Assembly: GCF_014649915.1 (NCBI RefSeq)
Contig: NZ_BMTY01000009.1
Location: forward strand, 26,740-90,739
Origin: Streptomyces toxytricini
Lineage (GTDB): Bacteria > Actinomycetota > Actinomycetes > Streptomycetales > Streptomycetaceae
Length of the DNA stretch: 64,000 nt
Direction of reading: 5' to 3'
Each line of letters starts with the position of its first letter. Positions within the stretch are counted from its first letter, which is position 1. This document shows, one piece after another, positions 7,691-15,851 of the stretch. The notes beneath the pieces are model-generated. The model made no database searches. It worked only from the letters and a program-made list of their open reading frames with translations, and was not told where the DNA came from. The translations under genes were made by a program, and so were the position numbers.

Positions 7691-9473
7691 CGGGGCGGCG
7701 GGCCGTGCGCAGGGCGTTTTTGAGGACCTTGCCGCTCGCGTTGCGCGGGAGTTCGGCGACGAACTCCACGGTCCGCGGCACCTTGTAGTTGGCCATCTCG
7801 CGGCGCGACCAGGCGATCAGGTCGTCGGCGGTGAGCGTCGAGCCGGGCCGGCGGACCGCGTACGCCTTGCCGACCTCGCCGAGGCGCGGGTCGGGGACGC
7901 CGACGACGGCGACGTCCGCGACGTCGGGGTGGAGGCCGAGGAGCTGCTCGATCTCGGCGGGGTAGGCGTTGAAGCCGCCGACGATGAACATGTCCTTGAT
8001 GCGGTCGGTGATGCGCAGGTTCCCGGCGTCGTCGAGGACGCCGACGTCTCCGGTGCGCAGCCAGCCGTCGGGGGTGAGGGCGCGGGCGGTCTCCTCGGGG
8101 TCCTCGAAGTAGCCCCGCATGACCTGGTGGCCGCGGACGAGGACCTCGCCGGGCCGGCCCGCCGGCAGGGGGCGGCCGTCGGGGCCGGCGATGCGGACCT
8201 CGGTTCCGGGGACGGCGCGCCCGGAGGTGGTGGCGACGACGTCGTCGGGGTCGCCGCGGCGGCACATGGTGACGAGGCCGGCGGCCTCGGAGAGCCCGTA
8301 GGCGGTGAGGACGGTGGCGATGCGGAGTTCGCCGCGGAGCCGTTCGACGAGGCGGAGGGGGACGACGGCCGCTCCGGTGACGACGAGGCGCAGGGCGGAC
8401 AGGTCGTGCCGGTCGCGGTGGGGGTGGTCGAGGAGGGACTGGTGGAGGGTGGGCGGGCCGGGGAGGACGGAGATCCGTTCGGCGGCGATGTTGGCGAGGA
8501 CGGTGCCGGTGTCGGAGACGGGCTGGGGGACCATGGTGGCGCCGCGCATGAGGCAGGCGAGGATGCCGGCCTTGTAGCCGAAGGTGTGGAAGAACGGGTT
8601 GACGATCAGGTAGCGGTCGCCGGCGCGGAGTCCGGCGAGCTCGCTCCACAGCTCGTAGCAGCGCAGGGACTGGGCGTGGGTGGTGACGGCGCCCTTCGGG
8701 CTTCCGGTGGTGCCGGAGGTGAAGACGATGTCGGAGGGGGCTTCGGGGCGGATGGCGTCGGCGCGGCGGCGGACCTCGGCGGCGGGGACGGTGTCGCCGG
8801 CGGCGAGGAAGTCCTTCCAGGTGCGGAAGTCCTGCGGGGCGTCGTCGGCGAGTACGACGACCTGTTCGAGGTGCGGGAGCCCGGGCAGCGGGCCGCGGCC
8901 GGGGGCCGCCGCCCGCGGGTGGGCGGGGTCGTGGCGTTCTGCGGCGGCGCGGCGCAGGGAGGCCACGTAGGAGGTGCCGAGGAAGGTGCCGGTGACGAAG
9001 AGGAGCCTGGCCCGGCTGCGGTCGAGGACGTATGCGGCCTCGGCGCCCTTGAAGCGGGTGTTCAGGGGGACGAGGACGGCGCCCGCGCTGACGGCGCCGA
9101 GGGCGCAGGTGATCCAGTCGGGGGTGTTGGGCGCCCAGACGGCGACGCGGTCGCCGGGCCGGATCCCGGCGGCGATGGCGGCGGCCGCGGCGCGCTCGAC
9201 GCGTTCGCCGAGGGCGCGGTAGGTGAGGCGGGTGCGGCCGTCGGCGACGGCCTCGCGGTCGGCGTGGCGGGCGGCGGCGTCGCGGACCAGCCCGGCGACG
9301 GTGCCCCAGCGGAGGTCGCCGCGGACGCCTTCGTCGGCGGGGGCAGGGGATCCGGCCGGAGCGGGGGCTCCCGTACCGCCGCCGTGTGCCGTGCCGTCGC
9401 ACGCCGTGTCGCCGCCGTGCGCCCCGCTGCCGTGCGTGTGCCCGCGGTCGGTGCTGTCTGCGCGCCGGTCCAT
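7683..9473 (-). CDS. AMP-forming acyl-CoA synthetase, FadD3-like (596 aa)
   Basis: ANL-superfamily ligase that activates a carboxylate as acyl-AMP and then acyl-CoA. Visible motifs: the P-loop TSGTTGSPKG, the A5 motif YGLSEAAG, GWLRTGDVG, the hinge region RIKDMFIVGGFNAYPAEIE, and the catalytic Lys in RNASGKVLK. It resembles mycobacterial FadD3, which activates a steroid-ring-derived acid, but that is similarity by eye. The start is the ATG at 9473, preceded by GGGGAGG at ideal spacing; a GTG 18 bp upstream is less likely. The first 30 or so residues are low-complexity Gly/Ala/Pro. An operator palindrome lies 27 bp upstream, shared with the divergent thiolase operon. Confidence 0.87.
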   Translation of the reverse strand: MDRRADSTDRGHTHGSGAHGGDTACDGTAHGGGTGAPAPAGSPAPADEGVRGDLRWGTVAGLVRDAAARHADREAVADGRTRLTYRALGERVERAAAAAIAAGIRPGDRVAVWAPNTPDWITCALGAVSAGAVLVPLNTRFKGAEAAYVLDRSRARLLFVTGTFLGTSYVASLRRAAAERHDPAHPRAAAPGRGPLPGLPHLEQVVVLADDAPQDFRTWKDFLAAGDTVPAAEVRRRADAIRPEAPSDIVFTSGTTGSPKGAVTTHAQSLRCYELWSELAGLRAGDRYLIVNPFFHTFGYKAGILACLMRGATMVPQPVSDTGTVLANIAAERISVLPGPPTLHQSLLDHPHRDRHDLSALRLVVTGAAVVPLRLVERLRGELRIATVLTAYGLSEAAGLVTMCRRGDPDDVVATTSGRAVPGTEVRIAGPDGRPLPAGRPGEVLVRGHQVMRGYFEDPEETARALTPDGWLRTGDVGVLDDAGNLRITDRIKDMFIVGGFNAYPAEIEQLLGLHPDVADVAVVGVPDPRLGEVGKAYAVRRPGSTLTADDLIAWSRREMANYKVPRTVEFVAELPRNASGKVLKNALRTARRPVT

Positions 9474-9499
9474 CTGCCGCCTCCCCGCCACACCCGTAG

Positions 9500-9514
9500 C
9501 TGACTGTTCGTCAG
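9500..9514. promoter_or_regulatory. Operator-like palindrome CTGACTGTTCGTCAG
   Basis: Lies in the 95-bp divergent promoter between the FadD3-like ligase (ATG 27 bp away) and the thiolase-DUF35-crotonase operon (ATG 55 bp away), so one site could control both. It matches the window motif with one half-site change (G to T at position 6). Confidence 0.75.
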
Positions 9515-9568
9515 ATTAGCTGTACCCTTCGCGGCTGTCAGCACTGGCGACGTCCCCCGGAGGCGGCG

Positions 9569-10720
9569 ATGGCGGCAACCCTCAAGGACGCTACGGCGAT
9601 CGTCGGCATCGGCCAGACGCCCTTCGCCAGACACCTCCCCCAGTCCGAGAAGGAGCTGGCCTGCCGGGCGATCCTCGCCGCCCTCGACGACGCCGGCATC
9701 GCGCCCGGCGAGGTCGACGCGTTCGCCTCCTACACCATGGAGGAGACCGACGAGGTCGAGGTCGCCAAGGCCATCGGCGCCGGCGACGCCACCTTCTTCT
9801 CCAAGGTCGGCTACGGCGGCGGCGGCTCCTGCGCCACCGTCGGCCACCTCGCCGCCGCCATCGCCACCGGCCAGGCGAGCGTCGGTGTCGCCTGGCGCTC
9901 CCGCAAGCGCGGCTCCGGCCCCCGCCCGTGGACGAACACGGCCGTCCAACTCCCCACGCCCGGCCAGTGGACGCGCCCCTTCGGGCTGCTGCGCCCCGCG
10001 GACGAGATCGCCATGCTGGCCCGCCGCTACATGCACGAGTACGGCGCCACCCGCGACCACCTGTTCAACGTGGCCATGGCCTGCCGCAACCGGGCCAACG
10101 AGAACCCCGCCGCGATCATGTACGAGCGGCCGCTGACCCGCGAGATGTACATGACCTCCCGCATGATCAGCGAGCCGCTGTGCCTCTTCGACAACTGCCT
10201 GGAGACCGACGGCGCCCTCGCCTGCGTCGTCGTCTCCGCCGCCCGCGCCCGCGACTGCCGCCACCGGCCCGTCCACGTCCACGCCGCCGCGCAGGGCCTG
10301 CCCTCGCAGCACCACGGCATGGTCAACTACTGGAACGACGACCCGCTGTCCGGCCCCGCCTGGACCGCCGCCCGCCACCTGTGGAAGCGGGCCGACTTCG
10401 GCCCGCAGGACGTCGACGTCGCCCAGATCTACGACGCCTTCACCCCGCTCGTCCCCCTCTCCCTGGAGGGCTACGGCTTCTGCGGGCGCGGCGAGGGCGG
10501 CGCCTTCACCGAGGGCGGCGCACTGGAGACGGGCGGCCGGCTCCCGATCAACACGGGCGGCGGCGGCCTGTCCGAGGCGTACGTGCACGGCTTCAACCTG
10601 ATCACCGAGGGCGTCAAACAGCTTCGCGGCACCTCCACCGCCCAGGTGCCGGACGCCCGGACCTGCCTGGTGACCGCGGGCGAGGGAGTCCCCACGTCCG
10701 CGATCCTGCTGCGCGCCTGA
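9569..10720 (+). CDS. Thiolase-like lipid-transfer/aldolase protein, copy 1 (383 aa)
   Basis: Thiolase-superfamily protein of the SCP-x/Ltp branch. AIVGIGQTPF opens the fold; Cys88 in GGSCATVGH stands where thiolases carry the nucleophilic Cys; DVAQIYDAFT holds the Tyr-Asp-x-Phe segment typical of this branch; NTGGGGLSEAYVHG carries the C-terminal active-site loop. Members cleave beta-ketoacyl-CoA or act as retro-aldolases together with a DUF35 partner, as Ltp2 does in cholesterol side-chain breakdown. The DUF35 gene follows directly, then a crotonase, forming an operon. GGAGG lies about 10 bp before the ATG. Whether it is a thiolase or an aldolase is open; the Cys favours thiolase. Confidence 0.85.
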   Translation: MAATLKDATAIVGIGQTPFARHLPQSEKELACRAILAALDDAGIAPGEVDAFASYTMEETDEVEVAKAIGAGDATFFSKVGYGGGGSCATVGHLAAAIATGQASVGVAWRSRKRGSGPRPWTNTAVQLPTPGQWTRPFGLLRPADEIAMLARRYMHEYGATRDHLFNVAMACRNRANENPAAIMYERPLTREMYMTSRMISEPLCLFDNCLETDGALACVVVSAARARDCRHRPVHVHAAAQGLPSQHHGMVNYWNDDPLSGPAWTAARHLWKRADFGPQDVDVAQIYDAFTPLVPLSLEGYGFCGRGEGGAFTEGGALETGGRLPINTGGGGLSEAYVHGFNLITEGVKQLRGTSTAQVPDARTCLVTAGEGVPTSAILLRA

Positions 10721-10779
10721 CGGCCGGGCGACCCGACCCGACCCGACCCGGCCCGGCCGACGAGAGGAGCGAGACCACC

Positions 10780-11256
10780 GTGACCGCCACCACCCCCTCC
10801 GCCACCCCGCCCACCACCCCCGCCGACGCCTTGCTGGCGCCCGTCCCCGACGAGGACGGCGCCCCGTTCTGGGAGTACGCCGCCCGCGGCGAGCTCCGCG
10901 TACAGGCCTGCACCGCCTGCGGCCGGCTGCGCTTCCCGCCGCGCCCGTGCTGCCCGCACTGCCGCTCGTTCGCCTCCCACTGGCAGCCCGTATCCGGCCG
11001 GGGCCGGATCTGGTCGTACGTGCGCCCGCACCCGCCGCTGCTGCCCGCGTACGCCGCCCACGCCCCCTACACCGTCGTCCTCGTCGAGCTCGCCGACGCC
11101 CCCGGCATCCGGCTCGTGGGCAACCTCGTCGCCTCGGCGGAGGCTCCGCTCGGCTCGGCCGACCAGGCCGCCGTCCGCATCGGCGCCCGGGTCCGGGCCG
11201 TCTTCGCCGACTGCGGCGGCGTCACCGTGCCGCGCTGGGTGCCGGAGAAGCCGTGA
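10780..11256 (+). CDS. Zn-ribbon/OB-fold DUF35 protein, copy 1 (158 aa)
   Basis: Rubredoxin-like zinc ribbon (CTACG at the first knuckle, CPHC at the second, about residues 45-65) followed by an OB fold beginning GRGRIWSYV. Proteins of this family bind acyl-CoA and form tight complexes with thiolase-like partners; in steroid catabolism the DUF35 part of ChsH2 is needed for Ltp2 activity. The partner is probably the thiolase-like protein encoded 59 bp upstream. The GTG start at 10780 follows GAGAGGAG. Its stop overlaps the next start (GTGA), indicating translational coupling. A Thr/Pro-rich tail of about 25 residues precedes the ribbon. Confidence 0.88.
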   Translation: MTATTPSATPPTTPADALLAPVPDEDGAPFWEYAARGELRVQACTACGRLRFPPRPCCPHCRSFASHWQPVSGRGRIWSYVRPHPPLLPAYAAHAPYTVVLVELADAPGIRLVGNLVASAEAPLGSADQAAVRIGARVRAVFADCGGVTVPRWVPEKP

Positions 11257-12029
11257 CGCTGCGGGTGGAGCGGGACGCGGCCGCAGGGGTCGCCGTCGTC
11301 ACCCTGGACCGGCCGCACCGGCACAACGCGATCGACCTGCCGACCGCCGCCGCACTGACCGCGCTGTGGCGGGAGCTCCGCCACGACGACGGGGTGCGGG
11401 CCGTGGTGCTCACCGGGGCGGGCAGCGCCGCGTTCTGCACGGGCCTCGACCGGAACGCCGACGTCCCCCAGCCGGGATCGCCGTACTCGGTGGACGACCC
11501 GCTGCTGTCGGTCGGCCCGAAGGCGTGCGACCTGTGGAAGCCGGTCGTCGCCGCCGTCAACGGCATGGCCTGCGGCGGGGCGTTCTACCTGCTGGGCGAG
11601 TCCGAGTTCCTGATCGCCGCCGACACGGCGGAGTTCTTCGACCCGCACACCTCCTACGGCATGGTCAGCGCGTACGAAGCCGTGTACATGGCGCAGCGGA
11701 TGCCGTTCGGGGAAGCCGCGCGGCTGGCGCTGACGGGGACGGCGGAGCGGCTGTCGGCGCGGAGGGCGTACGAGATCGGCCTGGTCTCGGAACTGGCCGC
11801 GCCCGCCGAGCTGGCCGGGGCGGCCCTGCGGGCGGCGCGGACGCTGGCCGGTTTCCCGACCCAGGCCGTGCAGGGCACCGTACGGGCGTTGTGGTCGGCG
11901 AAGCAGGCCGTGCTGCAGCAGGCGCTGGCGCAGGCCCCGGCGCTGATCGCACTGGGCAACCTGCCGTCGGACCGGCAGGCGGTTCTGTTCGCGAGTCGTC
12001 GTACGACGCCGGAGCCGCGCGTGCGGTGA
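11253..12029 (+). CDS. Crotonase-fold enoyl-CoA hydratase/isomerase (258 aa)
   Basis: Crotonase superfamily: VVTLDRPHRHNAID at the start, the oxyanion-hole segment AVNGMACGGAFYLLGES, and a C-terminal helical region. At the position where classical hydratases have the first catalytic Glu (a PE step), this protein reads FDPHTSYGMVS, so that Glu is replaced. It may therefore be an isomerase, a retro-Claisen enzyme or a ring hydrolase rather than a standard hydratase. The GTG start overlaps the DUF35 stop by 4 bp. It is the last gene of the thiolase-DUF35-crotonase operon. Confidence 0.85.
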   Translation: MTLRVERDAAAGVAVVTLDRPHRHNAIDLPTAAALTALWRELRHDDGVRAVVLTGAGSAAFCTGLDRNADVPQPGSPYSVDDPLLSVGPKACDLWKPVVAAVNGMACGGAFYLLGESEFLIAADTAEFFDPHTSYGMVSAYEAVYMAQRMPFGEAARLALTGTAERLSARRAYEIGLVSELAAPAELAGAALRAARTLAGFPTQAVQGTVRALWSAKQAVLQQALAQAPALIALGNLPSDRQAVLFASRRTTPEPRVR

Positions 12030-12219
12030 CGAGTACCGGCCAACCGGCGGCTGGCGAAAAGTCGCAGCTCGGGCGGCATACGTCCGCTCGTCCGCCCGCC
12101 TCCGGGCCCCGGTGTGCCGGACCTCGGGCGCCTCGCCGCCCCCTTCCCGGAGCAGGACTGCTTGGCCGGTTCGCACTTGCCATGCATATGATCAGCGCCA
12201 GCCAACGGGGAGCGCAGAC

Positions 12220-12723
12220 ATGGCAGATGAACTTCATCCGGAGCAGCAGGTGAGCATGCGGCTGAACGGCGAGGGGCCGCTGGCCCCCGGTGTCACCGCA
12301 CCACCGCCACCGCTGCTGCAGCAGCCGCAGCCCGGCACGGCCCGTCCGCCGCTGCTGGCAACGGGCACGAACCCGCCGCCGCCCCTGCTGCAGGCGCCCG
12401 GAGGGCAGGACTTCGCCTCGACCCCGGCCGAGAAGAAGGCCGCCGCGAACACGATCGAGACCGAGCTCCAGCCGAACACGAAGAAGGCCGCCGACGACGC
12501 CGACGAATCGACCGCCGCCGCACAGAAGGGCTTCGACGGCTGGGAGACCGCCGCCGGCCTGAAGAAGGTCGCGGAGACCTGGGACCAGCAGGTGAAGAAC
12601 CTCATCGCCCGGCTCGAAGCGGAGAAGGGCGCCCTTCGCGGCGCTTCGGGTCTTTTCACCCGCAACGACATCGGACTTCGCAACGACTTCCTGGCCGGCA
12701 AGTCGGGTCTGAACGGCCTTTAG
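12220..12723 (+). CDS. Helical protein, possible WXG-type partner (167 aa)
   Basis: Not recognised as a named family. The ATG at 12220 opens MADELHPEQQ. Residues about 20-70 are Pro/Leu-rich (PPPPLLQQP, PPPPLLQAP). The remaining 100 residues are predicted helical and rich in Lys, Glu and Ala, with a GWETAAG turn between two helices that recalls the WxG hairpin of ESX substrates. It ends 12 bp before a clearer WXG-type gene, so the two may form a secreted heterodimer or a substrate-chaperone pair. No signal peptide or membrane segment. Function is an inference from context. Confidence 0.6.
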   Translation: MADELHPEQQVSMRLNGEGPLAPGVTAPPPPLLQQPQPGTARPPLLATGTNPPPPLLQAPGGQDFASTPAEKKAAANTIETELQPNTKKAADDADESTAAAQKGFDGWETAAGLKKVAETWDQQVKNLIARLEAEKGALRGASGLFTRNDIGLRNDFLAGKSGLNGL

Positions 12724-12735
12724 GAGATCTGAGCT

Positions 12736-14100
12736 GTGGCACTGAACTACCACGAGGTCATGAGCACCGACTTCGGGCTGCTCGGCACCGCCGCCGGCAA
12801 GTGGGAGTCGATGGCGGGCGAGCTGAAGAAGGTCGAGACCCGCTACGGCGAAACCGTCCAGAAGATCACCACGACGGACGGCTGGGCCGGGCGCAGCGCC
12901 GTGAGCGCCGAGAAGGGCTTCGCGGCGACCCGCTACGAGTACGCGGCGGCGCAGGTGCAGGCGAAGGCGATCGCGGGCCTGCTGCGGGACGCCCAGGAGA
13001 AGTTCACCGACCTGAAGAACAAGCTCGTGAGCGCCCGTGACGACGCGATAGCCGCCGGCATGACCGTCTCCGATCAGGGGCACGTCGCCTTCGACTGGGC
13101 GAAGCTCACCCCGGGCGAGCGCAGCGCCTACCACCACGACCCCGACGGCCAGAAGGCCATCGGCGAGGCCGTCGGCAAGTGGCAGAAGCACATCGACGAC
13201 CGGGTGAAGGCCGTCACCGAGCTCGACCACAACGTCAAGGCCGTCCTCGAAACCGCCGTCACCGACAGCAACAAGGACGCCCTCGGCCAGGGCGCCGACA
13301 TGTCCCTCGCCGGCTTCAACGCCGGCGCCACCGGCGACCTCGACCAGGCCCTGAAGGACGAGAAGGCCGCGCGGGACCGGGCCGCCAAGGAGGCGGAGGA
13401 CGCCAAGAACGGGCCGAAGTCCGAAGGCGGGCTGAAGATCACCGGCCCGAGCGCGGGCACCGCGGTCACCGGCCAGAAGTACGGCAAGGAGGGGTCGGCG
13501 AAGGCGTACGCCGACCTCTTCAAGATGACCGCGGAGGGCAAGTACCAGAACGGGGACCTCTCGCTCTCCGGCATCGACGACATCACCGTGGGGGCCAGGG
13601 CCAGCGCGAACTACGGCTTCACCCACGAGGGCCTCGCGGGCAAGGCCGAGATCTCCGCGGGCGTGAGGACCCTGCTCGAGGGACGCGCCGACTACAGCCA
13701 CTGGGGCGGCCTGTACGGGCGCACTGAGGGGTTCGCCGGCGGCGAGGCCGCGCTCAGCGGCTCCGCGGGCTGGGAAGGCGTCAGCGCCGGTGCCAAGGCC
13801 TTCGCCGGCGGCAAGCAAAGCGTCGCCGGAGGCGGCGAGCTCGCCGGCATCGGCGCCGGCGCCACGGCCGAAGGCTGGGCCGGTGCGGGCGCGGAGGCCA
13901 AGGTGACCCTCGGCAAGGGCGACGACGGCAAGTGGCACGTCGGCGGCAAGGTGGGTGTCGCCCTCGGCATCGGCGGTTCGGTGGGAGCCGAGTTCACCGT
14001 CGACACGGACAAGTTCAAAAAGTCCGCCGGTGACGCCGCCGACTGGGTGGGCGACACGGCCGGCGACATCAAGGACGGCGTCGTCGGGTGGTTCGACTGA
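12736..14100 (+). CDS. WXG-type N-terminus with Gly/Ala-rich C-terminal domain (454 aa)
   Basis: Residues about 1-110 form a helical hairpin with a WAG turn (TTDGWAGRSAV), resembling WXG100/LXG proteins exported by type VII secretion. Residues about 110-220 are a long charged helical region. From about 240 to 440 there is a Gly/Ala-rich segment of repeating GAGA/GGK type (for example GWAGAGAEAKVTLG, VALGIGGSVGAEF) that could form beta structure or insert into membranes. This layout, an export module plus a distinct C-terminal domain, is what polymorphic toxins show, but no known toxin motif was found. GTG start with AGGAG upstream. Two small cytoplasmic-looking genes follow. Confidence 0.65.
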   Translation: MALNYHEVMSTDFGLLGTAAGKWESMAGELKKVETRYGETVQKITTTDGWAGRSAVSAEKGFAATRYEYAAAQVQAKAIAGLLRDAQEKFTDLKNKLVSARDDAIAAGMTVSDQGHVAFDWAKLTPGERSAYHHDPDGQKAIGEAVGKWQKHIDDRVKAVTELDHNVKAVLETAVTDSNKDALGQGADMSLAGFNAGATGDLDQALKDEKAARDRAAKEAEDAKNGPKSEGGLKITGPSAGTAVTGQKYGKEGSAKAYADLFKMTAEGKYQNGDLSLSGIDDITVGARASANYGFTHEGLAGKAEISAGVRTLLEGRADYSHWGGLYGRTEGFAGGEAALSGSAGWEGVSAGAKAFAGGKQSVAGGGELAGIGAGATAEGWAGAGAEAKVTLGKGDDGKWHVGGKVGVALGIGGSVGAEFTVDTDKFKKSAGDAADWVGDTAGDIKDGVVGWFD

Positions 14101-14138
14101 TGCACTGTCCCGCAGACGGAAGGAGGGCGTGAGACAAC

Positions 14139-14660
14139 ATGCCCACGACACTGCCGATTCCCATCCAGTTCGTCCTGCCGGAGGGCTGGCGGCCCGCCCC
14201 CCCGGACGAGGTCGGCGCCCCGGACGCGGCGTTCGTCGCCCTGCACCCGGAACCCGACGCCGGATTCACCGCCAACATCACCATCGACGGCGACTTCTGG
14301 TCCGCCGAGGAGGAGACCCTCACCGACATCGCCGACGGTTCGGTGGAACGGCTCCGCCGGTCCGTCGGGGCCGTCCAGGTCGCCGGCCGCCGCCCCCTCG
14401 GCTCCGAGGACTCCCCCGGCCTCGCGCAGAGGCTGACGCTCACCGCCGTGGTGGGCGGCGTGCCGCGCGAGCTCGTCCAGTCCCAGGTCTACCTCGCCAT
14501 GCAGGACGCGGCCGACCCGCACAAGCGCGTGGTGATCCGGCTCATCCTGACCGTCACCGCCGCCCAGGAGGACGCCGTGCGGGCGGACTTCCAGGAGTTC
14601 CTGCGCTCGGTCGCACCGGACCCCGGGACCCCCGGCACGGACACCGCGGGCGGGGCGTAG
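14139..14660 (+). CDS. DcrB/LpqN-like small protein (173 aa)
   Basis: PIPIQFVLPEGWRPAPP followed by a mixed alpha/beta body (AFVALHPE, FTANITIDG, LRRSVGAVQVAG, VVIRLILTVTAAQEDAVRADFQEFLRSV) resembles the PsbP/DcrB/LpqN fold. It has no signal peptide or lipobox, unlike LpqN lipoproteins, so it probably stays in the cytoplasm. GGAGG lies just upstream. It follows the WXG-type gene at 38 bp and is likely co-transcribed. If the upstream gene is a toxin, this is one immunity or chaperone candidate. Confidence 0.55.
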   Translation: MPTTLPIPIQFVLPEGWRPAPPDEVGAPDAAFVALHPEPDAGFTANITIDGDFWSAEEETLTDIADGSVERLRRSVGAVQVAGRRPLGSEDSPGLAQRLTLTAVVGGVPRELVQSQVYLAMQDAADPHKRVVIRLILTVTAAQEDAVRADFQEFLRSVAPDPGTPGTDTAGGA

Positions 14661-14662
14661 CC

Positions 14663-15178
14663 ATGGGCTTCAAGGACAGGCTGACCGGCACCCGGCACCC
14701 CGACGGCGGCATCCCGCCCGAGCCGGCCGCGGAGGTCCGGGCCGCGCTGCTCGCGCTGGGCGGGCAGGGCGCGCCCTACACGGTGCGCAACGCCCTCCCC
14801 GGGGAGGACGCCGACCTGGTGGCGGAGTGGCGGGTGCGGGAGCCCGCCTGGCACGGCTTCTTCCAGCGCCACCAGTTGGAGCGGCAGGTGCAGATCCGGA
14901 TGCGGATCGACCCGGACGGGCACGAGGTGCGGAGCGCCGACCGGCAGTGGGAGGTCACGTGGATCGGCGGCACGCCGCAGCTGAGGACGTCGGGCGAGTA
15001 CGCCCGGGGCCAGGTGACGACGGTGTCGAAGCAGTGGACCATCGGCCGCGGCAAGGGGGGCCGTACGGAGGCCACGGAGACGTTCAGCTTCGCCACGTCG
15101 GACCTGAAGGCGCCGCTGCAGAAGGCGGTCCTCGGCGCGGGCTGGACCTGGCGCGGAGTGCTGTTCGGCCGGCTGTGA
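14663..15178 (+). CDS. Conserved hypothetical protein of the WXG island (171 aa)
   Basis: Family not recognised. The protein starts MGFKDRLTG directly after the stop of the previous gene (2-bp gap), indicating coupled translation. It has no signal peptide or transmembrane helix. A central beta-rich segment (VQIRMRIDPDGHEVRS, WEVTWIGGTPQLRTS) and a C-terminal aromatic end (WTWRGVLFGRL) are the visible traits. It is the last gene of the island before a strong bidirectional terminator, which fits a second immunity or accessory protein; this is inference. Confidence 0.55.
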   Translation: MGFKDRLTGTRHPDGGIPPEPAAEVRAALLALGGQGAPYTVRNALPGEDADLVAEWRVREPAWHGFFQRHQLERQVQIRMRIDPDGHEVRSADRQWEVTWIGGTPQLRTSGEYARGQVTTVSKQWTIGRGKGGRTEATETFSFATSDLKAPLQKAVLGAGWTWRGVLFGRL

Positions 15179-15195
15179 CGGCCACGACACGGCGG

Positions 15196-15222
15196 AGGCC
15201 CCGCCCCGAGGGGGCGGGGCCT
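15196..15222. terminator. Perfect 12-bp hairpin, bidirectional terminator
   Basis: AGGCCCCGCCCC (15196-15207) and GGGGCGGGGCCT (15211-15222) pair exactly around a GAG loop, between the convergent WXG island and the cyclophilin gene. A GGGGCGGGGCCTGGCGGCCG segment recurs once just downstream, so the 3' half has been duplicated. Confidence 0.75.
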
Positions 15223-15288
15223 GGCGGCCGTGCCCCCTCGGGGCGGGGCCTGGCGGCCGTGCCGGGCGCGGCCGGGAAACGGGAGGGC

Positions 15289-15783
15289 TCAGGCCTCGAC
15301 GGTGCCCGAAGCGGCGACCTCGACCTTGGCGCGGGTGGCGCCCGACGGGGTGCCCAGCTTCTCGATCTGGTCCACGACGTCCTGGCCCTCGACGACCTCG
15401 CCGAAGACGACGTGCTTGCCGTCGAGCCACGGGGTGACCACGGTGGTGATGAAGAACTGCGAGCCGTTGGTGTTGCGGCCGGCGTTCGCCATCGACAGCA
15501 GGTACGGGCGGTCGTGCTTCAGGTCGAAGTTCTCGTCCGCGAACTTCTCGCCGTAGATGCTCTTGCCGCCGGTGCCGTTCTGGTTGGTGAAGTCGCCGCC
15601 CTGCAGCATGAACTGCGGGATGACGCGGTGGAACGGCGAGCCCGCGTAACCGAAGCCGTGCTCGCCGGTCGCGAGCTCGCGGAAGTTCTTCGCGGTCTTC
15701 GGGACGACCTCGTCGAACAGGTTGAAGACGATGCGGCCGGCGGGCTGGCCGTCGATGGTGATGTCGAAGTAGACGTTGCTCAT
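15289..15783 (-). CDS. Cyclophilin-type peptidyl-prolyl cis-trans isomerase (164 aa)
   Basis: Catalyses cis-trans isomerisation of X-Pro bonds in the cytoplasm. The sequence is a near-canonical single-domain cyclophilin: [19 protein letters not shown], the active-site stretch [16 protein letters not shown] with its catalytic Arg, [16 protein letters not shown], and [12 protein letters not shown]. There is no signal peptide. The start is MSNVYFDI at 15783; an ATG 9 bp upstream is an alternative. It is unrelated to the neighbouring genes in function and lies just downstream of afsK in the same direction. Confidence 0.95.
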   Translation of the reverse strand: MSNVYFDITIDGQPAGRIVFNLFDEVVPKTAKNFRELATGEHGFGYAGSPFHRVIPQFMLQGGDFTNQNGTGGKSIYGEKFADENFDLKHDRPYLLSMANAGRNTNGSQFFITTVVTPWLDGKHVVFGEVVEGQDVVDQIEKLGTPSGATRAKVEVAASGTVEA

Positions 15784-15851
15784 GGGGCCCATCCTGTCAC
15801 TCCCGGTGCCGTGCGCGACTCGGCGGGGCCGGTACACGGCCCCGCCCGCGC

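Noticed and set aside
12736..14100. Identification of a specific toxin activity
   Set aside because: No nuclease, deaminase, ADP-ribosyltransferase or lipase motif could be seen in the C-terminal domain.
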